Source: Solitalea agri (GTDB lineage: Bacteria > Bacteroidota > Bacteroidia > Sphingobacteriales > Sphingobacteriaceae). Taken from it: a stretch of 64,000 nt of DNA. Made by a program: the position numbers and the translations under genes. Numbering within the stretch: the first letter of the stretch is position 1; every line of letters starts with the position of its first letter. Below the pieces are notes generated by a model. It did no database searches. It saw nothing but the letters and a program-made list of their open reading frames with translations, and was not told the DNA's origin. The stretch spans positions 62,001 to 126,000 of the forward strand of contig NZ_JAMWYS010000058.1 of assembly GCF_023914155.1 (NCBI RefSeq), written 5' to 3'. This document shows positions 23,961 to 33,739 of the stretch, in pieces.

Positions 23961-24665
23961 ATGGCATCATTATTTGGAAATATTGAAAAACTATACATTC
24001 AGGCCTATAAGGATGCTGATTTGAATGAACCTGTTGGAGACCGGTTTTATGCATTGATCAACCCTGAAACGTATACCTATAAATATCGAACCGAGTTCTG
24101 CGAAACTCAAGCGGCAGGAACATCAGGAGTAGCTTTAAAGTTTTCTAAAATACCTCCGCAGGATTTCAATTTCGACTTTTTGTTTGATGGAACAGGAGCA
24201 TTTAAAGATGCAGCCGGATCAGCAACTACCGGTGCTGCCTCACTTAAATTGAGTGTTCACGAACAACTTGATGACTTTAAAAAGAAACTCTTTGAGTACA
24301 ACGGCGAAAAACATCGGCCCAACTACCTCAAGATCATTTGGGGTACTCTTTTGTTTAAAGGGGTGTTGATTTCGCTGGATATTGAATTTAAATTGTTTAA
24401 ACCGGATGGCACCCCGATCAGGGCAATTGCCAAATGCACATTTAAAGGCACTGTAACCGAAGAGTTGAGAGTTGCGAGGGAAAATGCACAGAGCCCGGAT
24501 ATAACGCATGAACGAACAATAACAGCTAGCGACAGGCTTTCGCTTATGGCCAATAAAATTTATGGCAACCAGAGTTATTATACCGATGTCGCTGCCTTTA
24601 ATCGTCTGGATGGGTTCAGAAAGATAAAACCTGGCGTAAAAGTTTTCTTCCCAAAAATTGATTAA
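23961..24665 (+). CDS. eCIS LysM-type tube/baseplate adaptor (Pvc7/gp53-like)
   Basis: A 234-aa protein. The N-terminal part (YALINPETYTYKYRTEFCET, LKFSKIPPQDFNFDFLFDGT) is the conserved CIS tube-associated domain. The C-terminal 50 residues (ERTITASDRLSLMANKIYGN, PGVKVFFPKI) form a LysM-like module, as in Afp7/Pvc7 and T4 gp53. It joins the baseplate hub to the wedge or tube. It lies 0 bp after DUF5908 and 2 bp before the spike gene. Confidence 0.9.
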   Translation: MASLFGNIEKLYIQAYKDADLNEPVGDRFYALINPETYTYKYRTEFCETQAAGTSGVALKFSKIPPQDFNFDFLFDGTGAFKDAAGSATTGAASLKLSVHEQLDDFKKKLFEYNGEKHRPNYLKIIWGTLLFKGVLISLDIEFKLFKPDGTPIRAIAKCTFKGTVTEELRVARENAQSPDITHERTITASDRLSLMANKIYGNQSYYTDVAAFNRLDGFRKIKPGVKVFFPKID

Positions 24666-24667
24666 AC

Positions 24668-26443
24668 ATGGCAACAGACAACAACACGGTTTTACTTGAA
24701 GAGAAAATGGATGCTGTCTCCTTGCTAATTAAGGTGGAAGGAGAAGAAATATCTCGTCAGTATCAGGTAACCACACTGACCATTCATCACGAGATCAATA
24801 AAATTCCTACAGCCAATCTTACAATAATTGACGGCGAAGCGAGCACACAAGACTTTCCGATTAGTTCCACCGGGCAATTTGTACCTGGAAAAAAGATAGA
24901 AATTGAATTGGGATACTTTAGAAACGGCCAAACATCGGAAGACAGGTTTTTATTTAAGGGTATTGTTGTTACCAATAACAATCGGGTAAGCAACAATTGT
25001 TGTGAACTGACCATTGAATGCAAAGACGAAGCGGTAAAAATGACGGTTAACCGTGGAAATGCTCATTTCGACAAGCAAATAACAGCTTCAGATATTGCCG
25101 AGCAACTGCTTAACAGAAACAATTTACAGATCGATAGTATTGCGACCGCCACTATTCATCATGAACAGGTTGTTCAATCAAATGTCTCCGACTGGGACTT
25201 TATGATCGGCCGGGTTGATGTTGTAGGAATGATTTGCGTGATAACCAGTTTAGGGGTGAAAATCAAGCAATTAACTGTAAGCAACCCGCCGACCAATGAC
25301 TCAGGAGACCTGTTAAAACTGGTTCATGGCAAAAACATTCTTGAATTCAGTGCCGATAAAGATTCACGCATCAGGAATGATGAAGTAAGAACACTAAGCT
25401 GGGATTTCAAGGAACAGCGGGTTAGCACATCCTCCAATGATGAAACAACAGTTCAGGAGGCCGATGACCAAAGTACAAATGTATCCAGTGGTTACGAGAT
25501 GCGCACATCGGCATATTTTTCAAGAGAAGAACAGGATGCATTAAGCAGAACAAGAAAAATAAAGCAAGATCTATCGGGAATTAAAGGTAAAGTGAAGTTC
25601 ATTGCCAGAACAGACATTACGGTAATGCCCGGAGATTTTATTGAAATAAGAGGGGTAGGGAAAAGCTTTGAGGGCTATCATTTTATTTCTGCAGTGGAGC
25701 AGCAATACACAGATGGCTGTTGGATTACCGAAGCTACCCTTGGATGGGATGAGCAGTTTTTTGCAGAGCAGACCAATCCGCAACATTCGGCATCAACAAC
25801 AGGACAGCCCTCAAGTATGCAAGGCCTGCAAATTGGCATAGTTACAAGCATTGAAGATAGCGATGGAGAGTACCGGGTTCGAATTAGGCTTCCCATGGTA
25901 GATAATACACAGGATGGAATACATGCACGTGTAGCAACTCTTGATGCAGGTAATCATCGGGGAACCTATTTCAGACCTGAAATTAATGATGAGGTGATTG
26001 TCGGTTTTGTAAATGATGACCCATCAAACCCTGTAATCCTGGGCATGCTACACAGTAGCGCCCATAGTGCTCCATTAGAACCCGAAACAAGCAACAATCA
26101 AAAGGGATATGTTTCCCGATCAGAAATTAAACTGCTGTTTGATGATAATAAAAAAAGCGTAATCATACAAACTCCCGGCGGAAGAGTGTTCGAACTAAAT
26201 GATGATACTGGAACAATTACCATAAAAGATGCTAGTGGGGGCAAAATACTAATGGAAGATCATAAGATTACGATTAAATCCTCTCAGGATATTAATATTA
26301 AAGCAGATGGAAACATTTCATTGGATGGCAACAATATTTCAATTAAGGCGTCTGGTAGACTTAAAGCGAAAGGAAGTGCCGCTGTAAGCGTAGAAGGTGG
26401 CGGAACCACCGAAATTAAAGGAGGCATAGTAAAAATTAATTGA
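24668..26443 (+). CDS. eCIS hub/spike protein (Pvc8, gp27-gp5/VgrG-like)
   Basis: A 591-aa spike. Residues about 1-370 form the gp27-like hub. An OB-fold at about 385-470 (IGIVTSIEDSDGEYRVRIRL, NDEVIVGFVNDDPSNPVILG) is the gp5-like domain. The C-terminal 110 residues are a regular beta-helix (ITIKDASGGKILMEDHKITI, INIKADGNISLDGNNISIKA). There is no effector extension, so it is a structural spike and not an evolved toxin-bearing VgrG. The PAAR gene follows 7 bp later. Confidence 0.93.
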   Translation: MATDNNTVLLEEKMDAVSLLIKVEGEEISRQYQVTTLTIHHEINKIPTANLTIIDGEASTQDFPISSTGQFVPGKKIEIELGYFRNGQTSEDRFLFKGIVVTNNNRVSNNCCELTIECKDEAVKMTVNRGNAHFDKQITASDIAEQLLNRNNLQIDSIATATIHHEQVVQSNVSDWDFMIGRVDVVGMICVITSLGVKIKQLTVSNPPTNDSGDLLKLVHGKNILEFSADKDSRIRNDEVRTLSWDFKEQRVSTSSNDETTVQEADDQSTNVSSGYEMRTSAYFSREEQDALSRTRKIKQDLSGIKGKVKFIARTDITVMPGDFIEIRGVGKSFEGYHFISAVEQQYTDGCWITEATLGWDEQFFAEQTNPQHSASTTGQPSSMQGLQIGIVTSIEDSDGEYRVRIRLPMVDNTQDGIHARVATLDAGNHRGTYFRPEINDEVIVGFVNDDPSNPVILGMLHSSAHSAPLEPETSNNQKGYVSRSEIKLLFDDNKKSVIIQTPGGRVFELNDDTGTITIKDASGGKILMEDHKITIKSSQDINIKADGNISLDGNNISIKASGRLKAKGSAAVSVEGGGTTEIKGGIVKIN

Positions 26444-26450
26444 TAGACAG

Positions 26451-26741
26451 ATGTCACTGGCAGCACGAATTAGCGATATGCATGTTTGTCCGATGGTAAC
26501 CGGAGTGGTGCCCCATGTTGGAGGCCCAATTTTAGGAGCCGGCGAACCAACTGTTCTAATTGCAGGTTTACCGGCCGCAGTTTTAGGAGATATGTGTATA
26601 TGTGTCGGTCCGCCTGATTCAATTGTAAAGGGCTCATCGACAGTTTTAATTGGTGGTAAACCGGCAGTAAGATTGGGGGATACCACCGCCCATGGAGGAA
26701 CAATTGTAGCAGGTTGCCCAACCGTATTGATAGGAGGATAA
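26451..26741 (+). CDS. eCIS PAAR tip protein (Pvc10-like)
   Basis: A 96-aa minimal PAAR protein: AARISDMHVCPMVTGVVPHV at the N-terminus, the repeats GPILGAGEPTVLIAGLPAAV and ILG-like turns, and GGKPAVRLGDTTAHGGTIVA. The His/Cys residues (HVCP, CICVG, AHGG) would coordinate the zinc at the spike apex. It sharpens the spike tip; no toxin extension is attached. Confidence 0.93.
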   Translation: MSLAARISDMHVCPMVTGVVPHVGGPILGAGEPTVLIAGLPAAVLGDMCICVGPPDSIVKGSSTVLIGGKPAVRLGDTTAHGGTIVAGCPTVLIGG

Positions 26742-26744
26742 ATC

Positions 26745-27161
26745 ATGGAAACAATAAAATCATTTCTTGGAATAGGTTGGGGATTTCCTCCTCAGTTCGA
26801 CAATAAACTGGGAGCAGTTATAATGACTGCCAATGAGGAAGATATCGATAGAAGCCTCGAAATACTACTTTCTACCCGTCAGGGAGAACGCGTAATGCAA
26901 CCGACTTATGGTTGCAATTTAGACGAGTTGTTGTTCGAGCCATTGACCACAACACTTAAAACCTATATAAAAGACTTGATAGCAACCGCCATTTTGTATT
27001 TCGAGCCGAGAATTGATGTAGATAGGATCGTGCTGGACGATACAGCCGAGTTGGACGGTCGCGTACTAATTACCATTGAATACACCGTCAGGTCCACAAA
27101 TTCACGATTCAATTTTGTGTTCCCTTATTATAGAACAGAAGGAACGGAGATCAAAAAATAA
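26745..27161 (+). CDS. eCIS baseplate wedge protein (Pvc9, GPW/gp25 family)
   Basis: A 138-aa gp25-type protein: FLGIGWGFPPQFD at the N-terminus, EEDIDRSLEILLSTRQGERVM with the conserved R-GERxM motif, YGCNLDELLFEP and a final beta region. It bridges the sheath initiation ring to the baseplate wedges. An aggaggataa ribosome-binding site overlaps the PAAR stop, suggesting tight coupling. Confidence 0.93.
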   Translation: METIKSFLGIGWGFPPQFDNKLGAVIMTANEEDIDRSLEILLSTRQGERVMQPTYGCNLDELLFEPLTTTLKTYIKDLIATAILYFEPRIDVDRIVLDDTAELDGRVLITIEYTVRSTNSRFNFVFPYYRTEGTEIKK

Positions 27162-27172
27162 TGCATTGAGAA

Positions 27173-30100
27173 ATGGCATGTAACGAGAAAAACCCTTTAG
27201 AAAGGGAAGGAACAAGCATACTTAACCGAATGCTATCGGCATTGGCCACTTCTTTCGTTAAACCGGATGAAAGAGAAGCTGCTGATATGGTCCTCTTTAT
27301 GCGTCGTTATTCTGCCTATCTCAATTATTATAATTCATCAAATGTGCTGGATGGGGATTGGGAACCCTTAATGAAAATGGATATTAGTGTGACTCTTGCC
27401 GTATTGATGCGATTAGATGCTCATAAATGCTCTGACTATAAAAAACTGGTGTACAAAAAGATCAGGATAAGCGGAACTGATACGGAAGCGCAAAAGCAAT
27501 TCACCTATATTTTCGACCTGTCGTTCTCATTATTAAAGATCGTTGCCGAACAGTATCATTTACTTCCGGAGACAAGCGAATTTAAACAGGAAATAGAAAC
27601 AATTATTAAGTCCAAGGTATTATTACCAGCCGTCAATCTCAAAAAGTTATTTGATGACTTTAAAACAAACGATTTAATAAACAACACATTAATAACTGAT
27701 AGTGAATCACCTATAAACACTATTCAAAGCAATAGCTTTAACCTATCAGACCTGGGTGCAGAATGGACCTTACCTACAGCAATTCAGGGATTGACCATAC
27801 CTGCTTCATTAACCGTTCCACGAAGCAAGATCATTTACATCATTAATCATAATTTCTTTAATGCGCAGGTAGAAGCCTTGTTAAAAGCAATTTCAACCCT
27901 TGCAGAAAAGGCTCATATTTTATTTGATACAACGCTTGATAACTTTCCATCACATACTCCTCATTACGCCTTAGTGCTCTCTTTTATAAAGTTGTTTGGC
28001 TTTGCACAAAATGAGCTGAATAAATACACTCAACACCACCTTGACTTTTATTATAAAGATGTTTTACAACTTACCAATAAGAAGGCCATTGCTGATTCTG
28101 CACACTTATTGATGGAGCTTCAAAAACCAGTTCCAAAATACCTTTTAACAGCAGGCACTTTATTCAGAGGAGGCAAAGACAAAACCACCGGTAAGGAGTT
28201 AAGTTATGCATTAAGTCAGGATGTGGTTTTAAACAAAGCGAAGGTTGAGAAGCTACAATCGATACAAATTACAAACGATACAAAAGAAATACTAGCTGCT
28301 TCTTCTATTGCAAATTCTGAAGATGGACAAGGCGCTAAATTAACTTCGATTGACAATAGCTGGTTTACGTTTGGTGATCCGGAGAAAATCAGCCCTGCAG
28401 TAACCGGCTTTGCCATTGCCACGAATCTATTATTTCTTAATGAGGGAACACGTACAATAACGATCACTGTAAATTTCGTTGCAGGCACTAACAGCTTTGT
28501 CGGAGCATCAACGCTTCCTATAGGCGGATTATTTACTGGAAAGCTTAGCGGTTTAAAAGATTGGCATAATACAGACGCCCAAGTACAGGCGAATAGTGCA
28601 GGAAATACCCTTACTTTTTTGTTAACACTCAGTCCTGATGACCCGGCGATAATTCCTTATACAGAAAGTATTCATAAGGAAAATATCGAAACAGATTTGC
28701 CCGTCCTTAAGATCTACCTCAATCAATCCTCAGCGTTTTCATTCCCTTACCGCTTGCTAACCAATGACCAGATAAGTTCAATAAAAGTTGAGGTAGAAGT
28801 TAATGGAGTACGCAATCTGGAGCTTTCGAGCGAAACCGGAACCATTGATGCAGCTAAACCCTTCAAGCCTTACGGTGAATTCCCTGTATCAGGCGCTTCA
28901 TTTTATATTGGCAGTAAAGAAATCTTTCAGAAAAGTATAAATGAGTTAAGGTTCGAATTCGGTGAAACCATACCTTATAGCGGTGAGATTGAATATTTAC
29001 GCCAGGGAAAATGGATTGATATTAGAGGAAATTCATTAGGAACAGATACTTACACTATCAACAGCAATTTTGTTGCGGCCAAAAAAGATTTCACCCAAAA
29101 TGAGCCTTTAACAGCCACAACCTTAGAGGGCTTTATTCGATTACTGCTTGCTTCTAATGAATACTCTAAAAGCACCTATTTATCGAATGTTAAAGCGCAA
29201 ATCGACAACACTACGATTAGCCAAAGCACTACCAGTGCCACAACTTATGAGATTACCACTGGTGAAATCGCATCTCCTCCTGAATTAACACTACCAAGCT
29301 TTTCAATCAGTTATAAAGCCTTTGCAAGTATTCCACTTAGCAGTGTTAATACCAATAGCAACCATCACTTTTTACATTTAACCCCATTTGGGTATTACGA
29401 AGCTGCATTTGACCCATTGAGTCCATCAAAGAAAATCAGCCTGGTAACGGAAATGCCGAATGATGGAGAACTATATGTTGGATTAAACAATACAGAGCCG
29501 GAAGAGGTAGTAAATCTTCTCCTTCAGGTTGCTGATGGTTCATCTAACCCACTAAAAAACGAAGAAACTATTACATGGTATTACTTATCAAAAGGCAATT
29601 TATGGAAGGAGTTTGAAAGCAAATACATCATTGACAGAACCCATAATCTTACCCAATCAGGAATAGTTACGGTTACCTTGCCAATTGATATCAGCAATGA
29701 AAACACAGCACTTCAAAAAGGACTTTATTGGCTTAAAGTAACAGTAAAACAAAATCCGGATGCCGTTTGTAAATTAATACTCGTGCAAGCCCAGGCAGCC
29801 CTGGTTCAGTTGGTTCAGAATGAAACCAAACAAATTGAATTTTCACAAATACTACCAGCTGGAACTATCTCAAAACCAGTTACTGGTATAAGTGAAATTA
29901 AAAATATTACCCAGCCATTTGATTCATTTGGAGGAAGAACCAGAGAAACAGATGAGCATTTTTACACTAGAGTAAGTGAGCGACTTCGTCATAAACAGCG
30001 AGGTATCACTATTTGGGATTATGAACACATAGTTCTGGAAGCCTTCCCTCAAATAAGTAAGGTAAAATGCATTAACCATGCGGGATTTTATACAGCAGGA

Positions 30101-30667
30101 GATGGTTCAGAGGTCTTTTGCGAAAACTATCCAGGTCATGTGTCCGTGATTACCATTCCCGACTTTAGAAATAAATCTGGCATCAACCCTTTACGTCCGT
30201 ATACACCGATTGGAACGATCATCAATATTGATGAATACTTACACAAGCTCATCTCACCATTTGTAAAACTGCATGTAAAGAACCCACAATTTGAAGAAGT
30301 GCAGTTTGAGTTTTCGGTAACTTTTCATGAACACCTTGATGAAGGATTCTATCGCCAGATGCTGGAGAAAGAGATTGAACGGAACCTAACACCTTGGGCT
30401 TTCGATTCAACTAAAGAGGTGACTTTTGGCGGAAAAATAATCAAATCAGCTGTTCTCAATTTTATTGAAGAACGTGCTTATGTTGATTTTGTGACCTGTT
30501 TCAAAATGCACCATATCATCACTCGAAATGGTGCAACACATATAACTGAAAAAAGAGATGTTGAAGTAGCGGTACCTTCAACAGCCCGATCCCTACTCGT
30601 TTCTTATTACAATGAAATAACCAAAATAAAGCATCTAATTAATTCACCTGCCACCTGTGAATGCTGA
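27173..30667 (+). CDS. eCIS baseplate J-like wedge protein (Pvc11/gp6-like)
   Basis: A 1164-aa giant baseplate protein. The N-terminal 450 residues are helical and alpha/beta; the middle is beta-rich. The C-terminal third has the baseplate-J signature (SFGGRTRETDEHFYTRVSER, RHKQRGITIWDYEHIVLEAF, PQISKVKCINHAG) and VTIIPDF-like strands. With the next protein it forms the heterotrimeric baseplate wedge. It overlaps the next gene by 7 bp. The length is similar to other Bacteroidota eCIS members, which carry extra domains compared with T4 gp6. Confidence 0.9.
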   Translation: MACNEKNPLEREGTSILNRMLSALATSFVKPDEREAADMVLFMRRYSAYLNYYNSSNVLDGDWEPLMKMDISVTLAVLMRLDAHKCSDYKKLVYKKIRISGTDTEAQKQFTYIFDLSFSLLKIVAEQYHLLPETSEFKQEIETIIKSKVLLPAVNLKKLFDDFKTNDLINNTLITDSESPINTIQSNSFNLSDLGAEWTLPTAIQGLTIPASLTVPRSKIIYIINHNFFNAQVEALLKAISTLAEKAHILFDTTLDNFPSHTPHYALVLSFIKLFGFAQNELNKYTQHHLDFYYKDVLQLTNKKAIADSAHLLMELQKPVPKYLLTAGTLFRGGKDKTTGKELSYALSQDVVLNKAKVEKLQSIQITNDTKEILAASSIANSEDGQGAKLTSIDNSWFTFGDPEKISPAVTGFAIATNLLFLNEGTRTITITVNFVAGTNSFVGASTLPIGGLFTGKLSGLKDWHNTDAQVQANSAGNTLTFLLTLSPDDPAIIPYTESIHKENIETDLPVLKIYLNQSSAFSFPYRLLTNDQISSIKVEVEVNGVRNLELSSETGTIDAAKPFKPYGEFPVSGASFYIGSKEIFQKSINELRFEFGETIPYSGEIEYLRQGKWIDIRGNSLGTDTYTINSNFVAAKKDFTQNEPLTATTLEGFIRLLLASNEYSKSTYLSNVKAQIDNTTISQSTTSATTYEITTGEIASPPELTLPSFSISYKAFASIPLSSVNTNSNHHFLHLTPFGYYEAAFDPLSPSKKISLVTEMPNDGELYVGLNNTEPEEVVNLLLQVADGSSNPLKNEETITWYYLSKGNLWKEFESKYIIDRTHNLTQSGIVTVTLPIDISNENTALQKGLYWLKVTVKQNPDAVCKLILVQAQAALVQLVQNETKQIEFSQILPAGTISKPVTGISEIKNITQPFDSFGGRTRETDEHFYTRVSERLRHKQRGITIWDYEHIVLEAFPQISKVKCINHAGFYTAGDGSEVFCENYPGHVSVITIPDFRNKSGINPLRPYTPIGTIINIDEYLHKLISPFVKLHVKNPQFEEVQFEFSVTFHEHLDEGFYRQMLEKEIERNLTPWAFDSTKEVTFGGKIIKSAVLNFIEERAYVDFVTCFKMHHIITRNGATHITEKRDVEVAVPSTARSLLVSYYNEITKIKHLINSPATCEC

Positions 30668-33600
30668 TGGAAGAAAGAACAACCATATCAAAAAACAGGC
30701 GACTTTCGCAAGCAATGGATTATGAATTCTTGCGGAAGGAAGGGCTACGGCATATCGAAAGCTTATCGAGCGACTTATGGACGGATTATAATGTGCATGA
30801 CCCGGGAATAACAATTCTGGAAGCTCTTTGCTATGCCATAACAGAATTAGGGTATCGGTGCGGATTTGATATGAAAGATCTACTTACCGATGAGAACGGA
30901 GACTTGGTAAGTGGACAAACATTCTTTACAGCAAAGCAAATACTAACCGTAAATCCGCTAACCATTAATGACTATAGAAAACTATTGGTCGACCTGATTG
31001 GAATTCAAAACGCCTGGTTTATTGCGGATGACTTTATAACTGTAGACGGTAAAAATATACCTGTTAATGAAATACCTATTTATGCCGATTGTGAGAATGA
31101 TCAACTGACCTTTGTGCCTAACCAGCAACCGATATTTATTTCAGGGTTATATAACGTTTTACTTTCGCTAGATACAGATGATCGATTTGGCGATCTAAAC
31201 GATGGAGATATTGTAATTGGTAATCCTGAATTGGCAGGCAAATATGTGGAGAGTGAGTTTTACTTTTCAATAGAGTTGGAAGCATGGAAAAACGCAGACT
31301 TTGAATTTGCAAAAACGGCAACTGATGAAACCAAGATTCAGTCGGCAACACTTACTCCAAAAGCAAATGGCTGGAGTTGTGAAGTAACCTTAACAGGGAT
31401 TACAAACTCTAAAAAGTTTGGAGTTACCATTTCAAAACAACCTGACTCCGGTAAGCTTAATGATGCGGATGCTCAACTAATCTTCGGAAACAAGCAATGG
31501 CTCGCAGCAATATTTAAGGAGTACTTTGGAAAGATCAGGCTGGCCGAAAGCATTGTTAAAAGTGCTATTAAAACATTGCATGAACACCGCAACTTATGCG
31601 AAGATTTTATTAAAGTTACCACTGCCGATACGGATCAAATAGCATTCTGTTTTGATGTTGACGTACAACCTAATGCCGATATAGAAAAAGTGGAGGCAGA
31701 AATCTTCTATCAAATCGAAAACTACCTCAATCCACCCATTCAGTTTTATTCATTAAAAGAATTACTCGATAAAAAAGTCCCTGTTGATGAGATATTTAAC
31801 GGCCCAGTTTTGCAACATGGATTTATCGATACTGATCAGCTGGAAACAACCAATTTGAAGAAGGAATTACATGCTTCTGATATCATTAACCTGCTGATGG
31901 ATATTGAAGGTGTAATTGCGATTCGTAATTTCCAGATGACCAAGTATAAAGAAGACGGGGAAGTGGACAGCGCCTTTAAAAGCCTTAAGTGGTGCATGCC
32001 GATAAAACCCTTGCATAAACCGGCTCTTAGAGCTGACAAATCAAAAATACTGTTATTTAAAGATGAGTTCCCTTTCATCGCCAGGTATAATGAGGTAAAA
32101 GACACCATTCTGTTGCTTCATGCAATCCGCTCAAGGAATAAATTAAGCGGCTTACAGGCCGATTTACCGATTCCAAAGGGAACCAAAAGAGATACAACCA
32201 GTTTCTGGCCAGTACAGTACGATCTTCCGCAAGTTTACGGAGTAGGTGAGGCCGGTTTACCAGCAGAAGCAACCCCAGAACGAAGAGCTCAACAAAAGCA
32301 GTTAAAGGCTTATTTGATGTTTTACGAACAACAACTGGCCGATTTCTTTAATCAATTGACCAACGCGCATGGGCTTTTTTCAACCAATAAGCTTACTCAA
32401 ACTTATTATGCCCAGTTTCTTTCCGACATAAAAGATATTGAAACGGTCTATCGTCCGAATGTAACTTCTGCCATACTGAAAGATGCCATTACCAATCCAG
32501 ACTCAACAAAAGCAGAGAAAAATGAATGGCAAAAGCTTTATGAACCTAAAGACCTTTTTGAAGACCGAAGAGAACGCTTTTTAGATCATTTACTCGCCCG
32601 CTTTGCCGAATCATTCAATGACTATGCTTTAGTGATGTACAGGATCAATTATGAAGATCAAACTGAAGAGAAGATAGCCTTTGAAGAGGTTTCGGCAGCC
32701 AAAATGCAAACATTAAAGCAATATGATGATATAAGCAGCAACCGGGGTAAGGCATATAACTATTTTCCGCAAACAACACAGGTAGTTGATAATATCACAC
32801 AGTATTTGCTGGACACCACCAAATTGTGGGATACCGATAATGTTTCTGGATTGGAGAAAAGAATCTGTGCACTTACCGGAATCAAGGACTTTACACGGAG
32901 ATTTTTATACTGCATTAAACAGGTTGAAGTGATCTGTACTGAAAAGGAAGTAATTGAAAGCGGCAACAAGATACTTAAGTGCTTTCATAGCTTCAGTATC
33001 ACCACATTGAATGGAATCAACCTGATTTCTAAGGATTATGAAAACAAGGCAGATGCCGAAGCTGCTGTAGTCGATCTAATTAATACCGGTGTTACAATAG
33101 CCAATTATTCGGTGGTTAATGAGGGTGGAAAGTTTAAAATAAAGTTCAAGGATGTTCTTTCTGGCTCGAATGAATTTGCCACTGAAAATGCCGCGAATGA
33201 GGCCATTCAAGAAATTACAAAAGAATTTGAAGGAGACTGCAACGACCCAGAAGGACTAAATCTCATTGAACATCTGTTATTACGTCCACGAACCAGCGCA
33301 TTCAACCTCATGCAGGTTTGTTTGCATGATTGCGATTGTCCTTGCGAAGTGGACCCTTATACCTTTAGAGCATCTGTAGTGCTACCGTATTGGCCAGCAC
33401 ACTTTGATAATATGGCTTTCCGCAAATATTTCGAGAACAAGATCAGAGAAGAAGCGACTGCCCACATCATGTTAAAAATTTGCTGGTTAAACAACGAACT
33501 GATGCGGGAGTTTGAGGTTCGCTATAAACGATGGATCGAAATGCTGGCGGCCTATTCATTTGACCAAAAGGCCAATGAATCCGATTTTATTGATGCCAAC

Positions 33601-33735
33601 AACAAAATGATTGAAATTTTGAATAGTCTGCATAGTGAATATCCACTGGCAACACTGCACAACTGTGACGAAAGTAAAGAAGGAAGCAATACAGTGGTTC
33701 TAAATAAAACAGTTTTGGGAACATTTAAATCTTAA
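30661..33735 (+). CDS. eCIS baseplate protein (Pvc12/gp7-like)
   Basis: A 1024-aa protein. The conserved N-terminus is LSSDLWTDYNVHDPGITILE, ALCYAITELGYRCGFDMKDL, and the downstream region holds ATPERRAQQKQLKAYLMFYE, QQLADFFNQL, all typical of the Pvc12/gp7-type wedge family in Bacteroidota eCIS. A Cys cluster (CLHDCDCPCEVDPY) near residue 885 is followed by a conserved segment YWPAHFDNMAFRKYFENKIR. It pairs with the Pvc11-like protein, with which the reading frame overlaps. Confidence 0.88.
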   Translation: MLMEERTTISKNRRLSQAMDYEFLRKEGLRHIESLSSDLWTDYNVHDPGITILEALCYAITELGYRCGFDMKDLLTDENGDLVSGQTFFTAKQILTVNPLTINDYRKLLVDLIGIQNAWFIADDFITVDGKNIPVNEIPIYADCENDQLTFVPNQQPIFISGLYNVLLSLDTDDRFGDLNDGDIVIGNPELAGKYVESEFYFSIELEAWKNADFEFAKTATDETKIQSATLTPKANGWSCEVTLTGITNSKKFGVTISKQPDSGKLNDADAQLIFGNKQWLAAIFKEYFGKIRLAESIVKSAIKTLHEHRNLCEDFIKVTTADTDQIAFCFDVDVQPNADIEKVEAEIFYQIENYLNPPIQFYSLKELLDKKVPVDEIFNGPVLQHGFIDTDQLETTNLKKELHASDIINLLMDIEGVIAIRNFQMTKYKEDGEVDSAFKSLKWCMPIKPLHKPALRADKSKILLFKDEFPFIARYNEVKDTILLLHAIRSRNKLSGLQADLPIPKGTKRDTTSFWPVQYDLPQVYGVGEAGLPAEATPERRAQQKQLKAYLMFYEQQLADFFNQLTNAHGLFSTNKLTQTYYAQFLSDIKDIETVYRPNVTSAILKDAITNPDSTKAEKNEWQKLYEPKDLFEDRRERFLDHLLARFAESFNDYALVMYRINYEDQTEEKIAFEEVSAAKMQTLKQYDDISSNRGKAYNYFPQTTQVVDNITQYLLDTTKLWDTDNVSGLEKRICALTGIKDFTRRFLYCIKQVEVICTEKEVIESGNKILKCFHSFSITTLNGINLISKDYENKADAEAAVVDLINTGVTIANYSVVNEGGKFKIKFKDVLSGSNEFATENAANEAIQEITKEFEGDCNDPEGLNLIEHLLLRPRTSAFNLMQVCLHDCDCPCEVDPYTFRASVVLPYWPAHFDNMAFRKYFENKIREEATAHIMLKICWLNNELMREFEVRYKRWIEMLAAYSFDQKANESDFIDANNKMIEILNSLHSEYPLATLHNCDESKEGSNTVVLNKTVLGTFKS

Positions 33736-33739
33736 TACT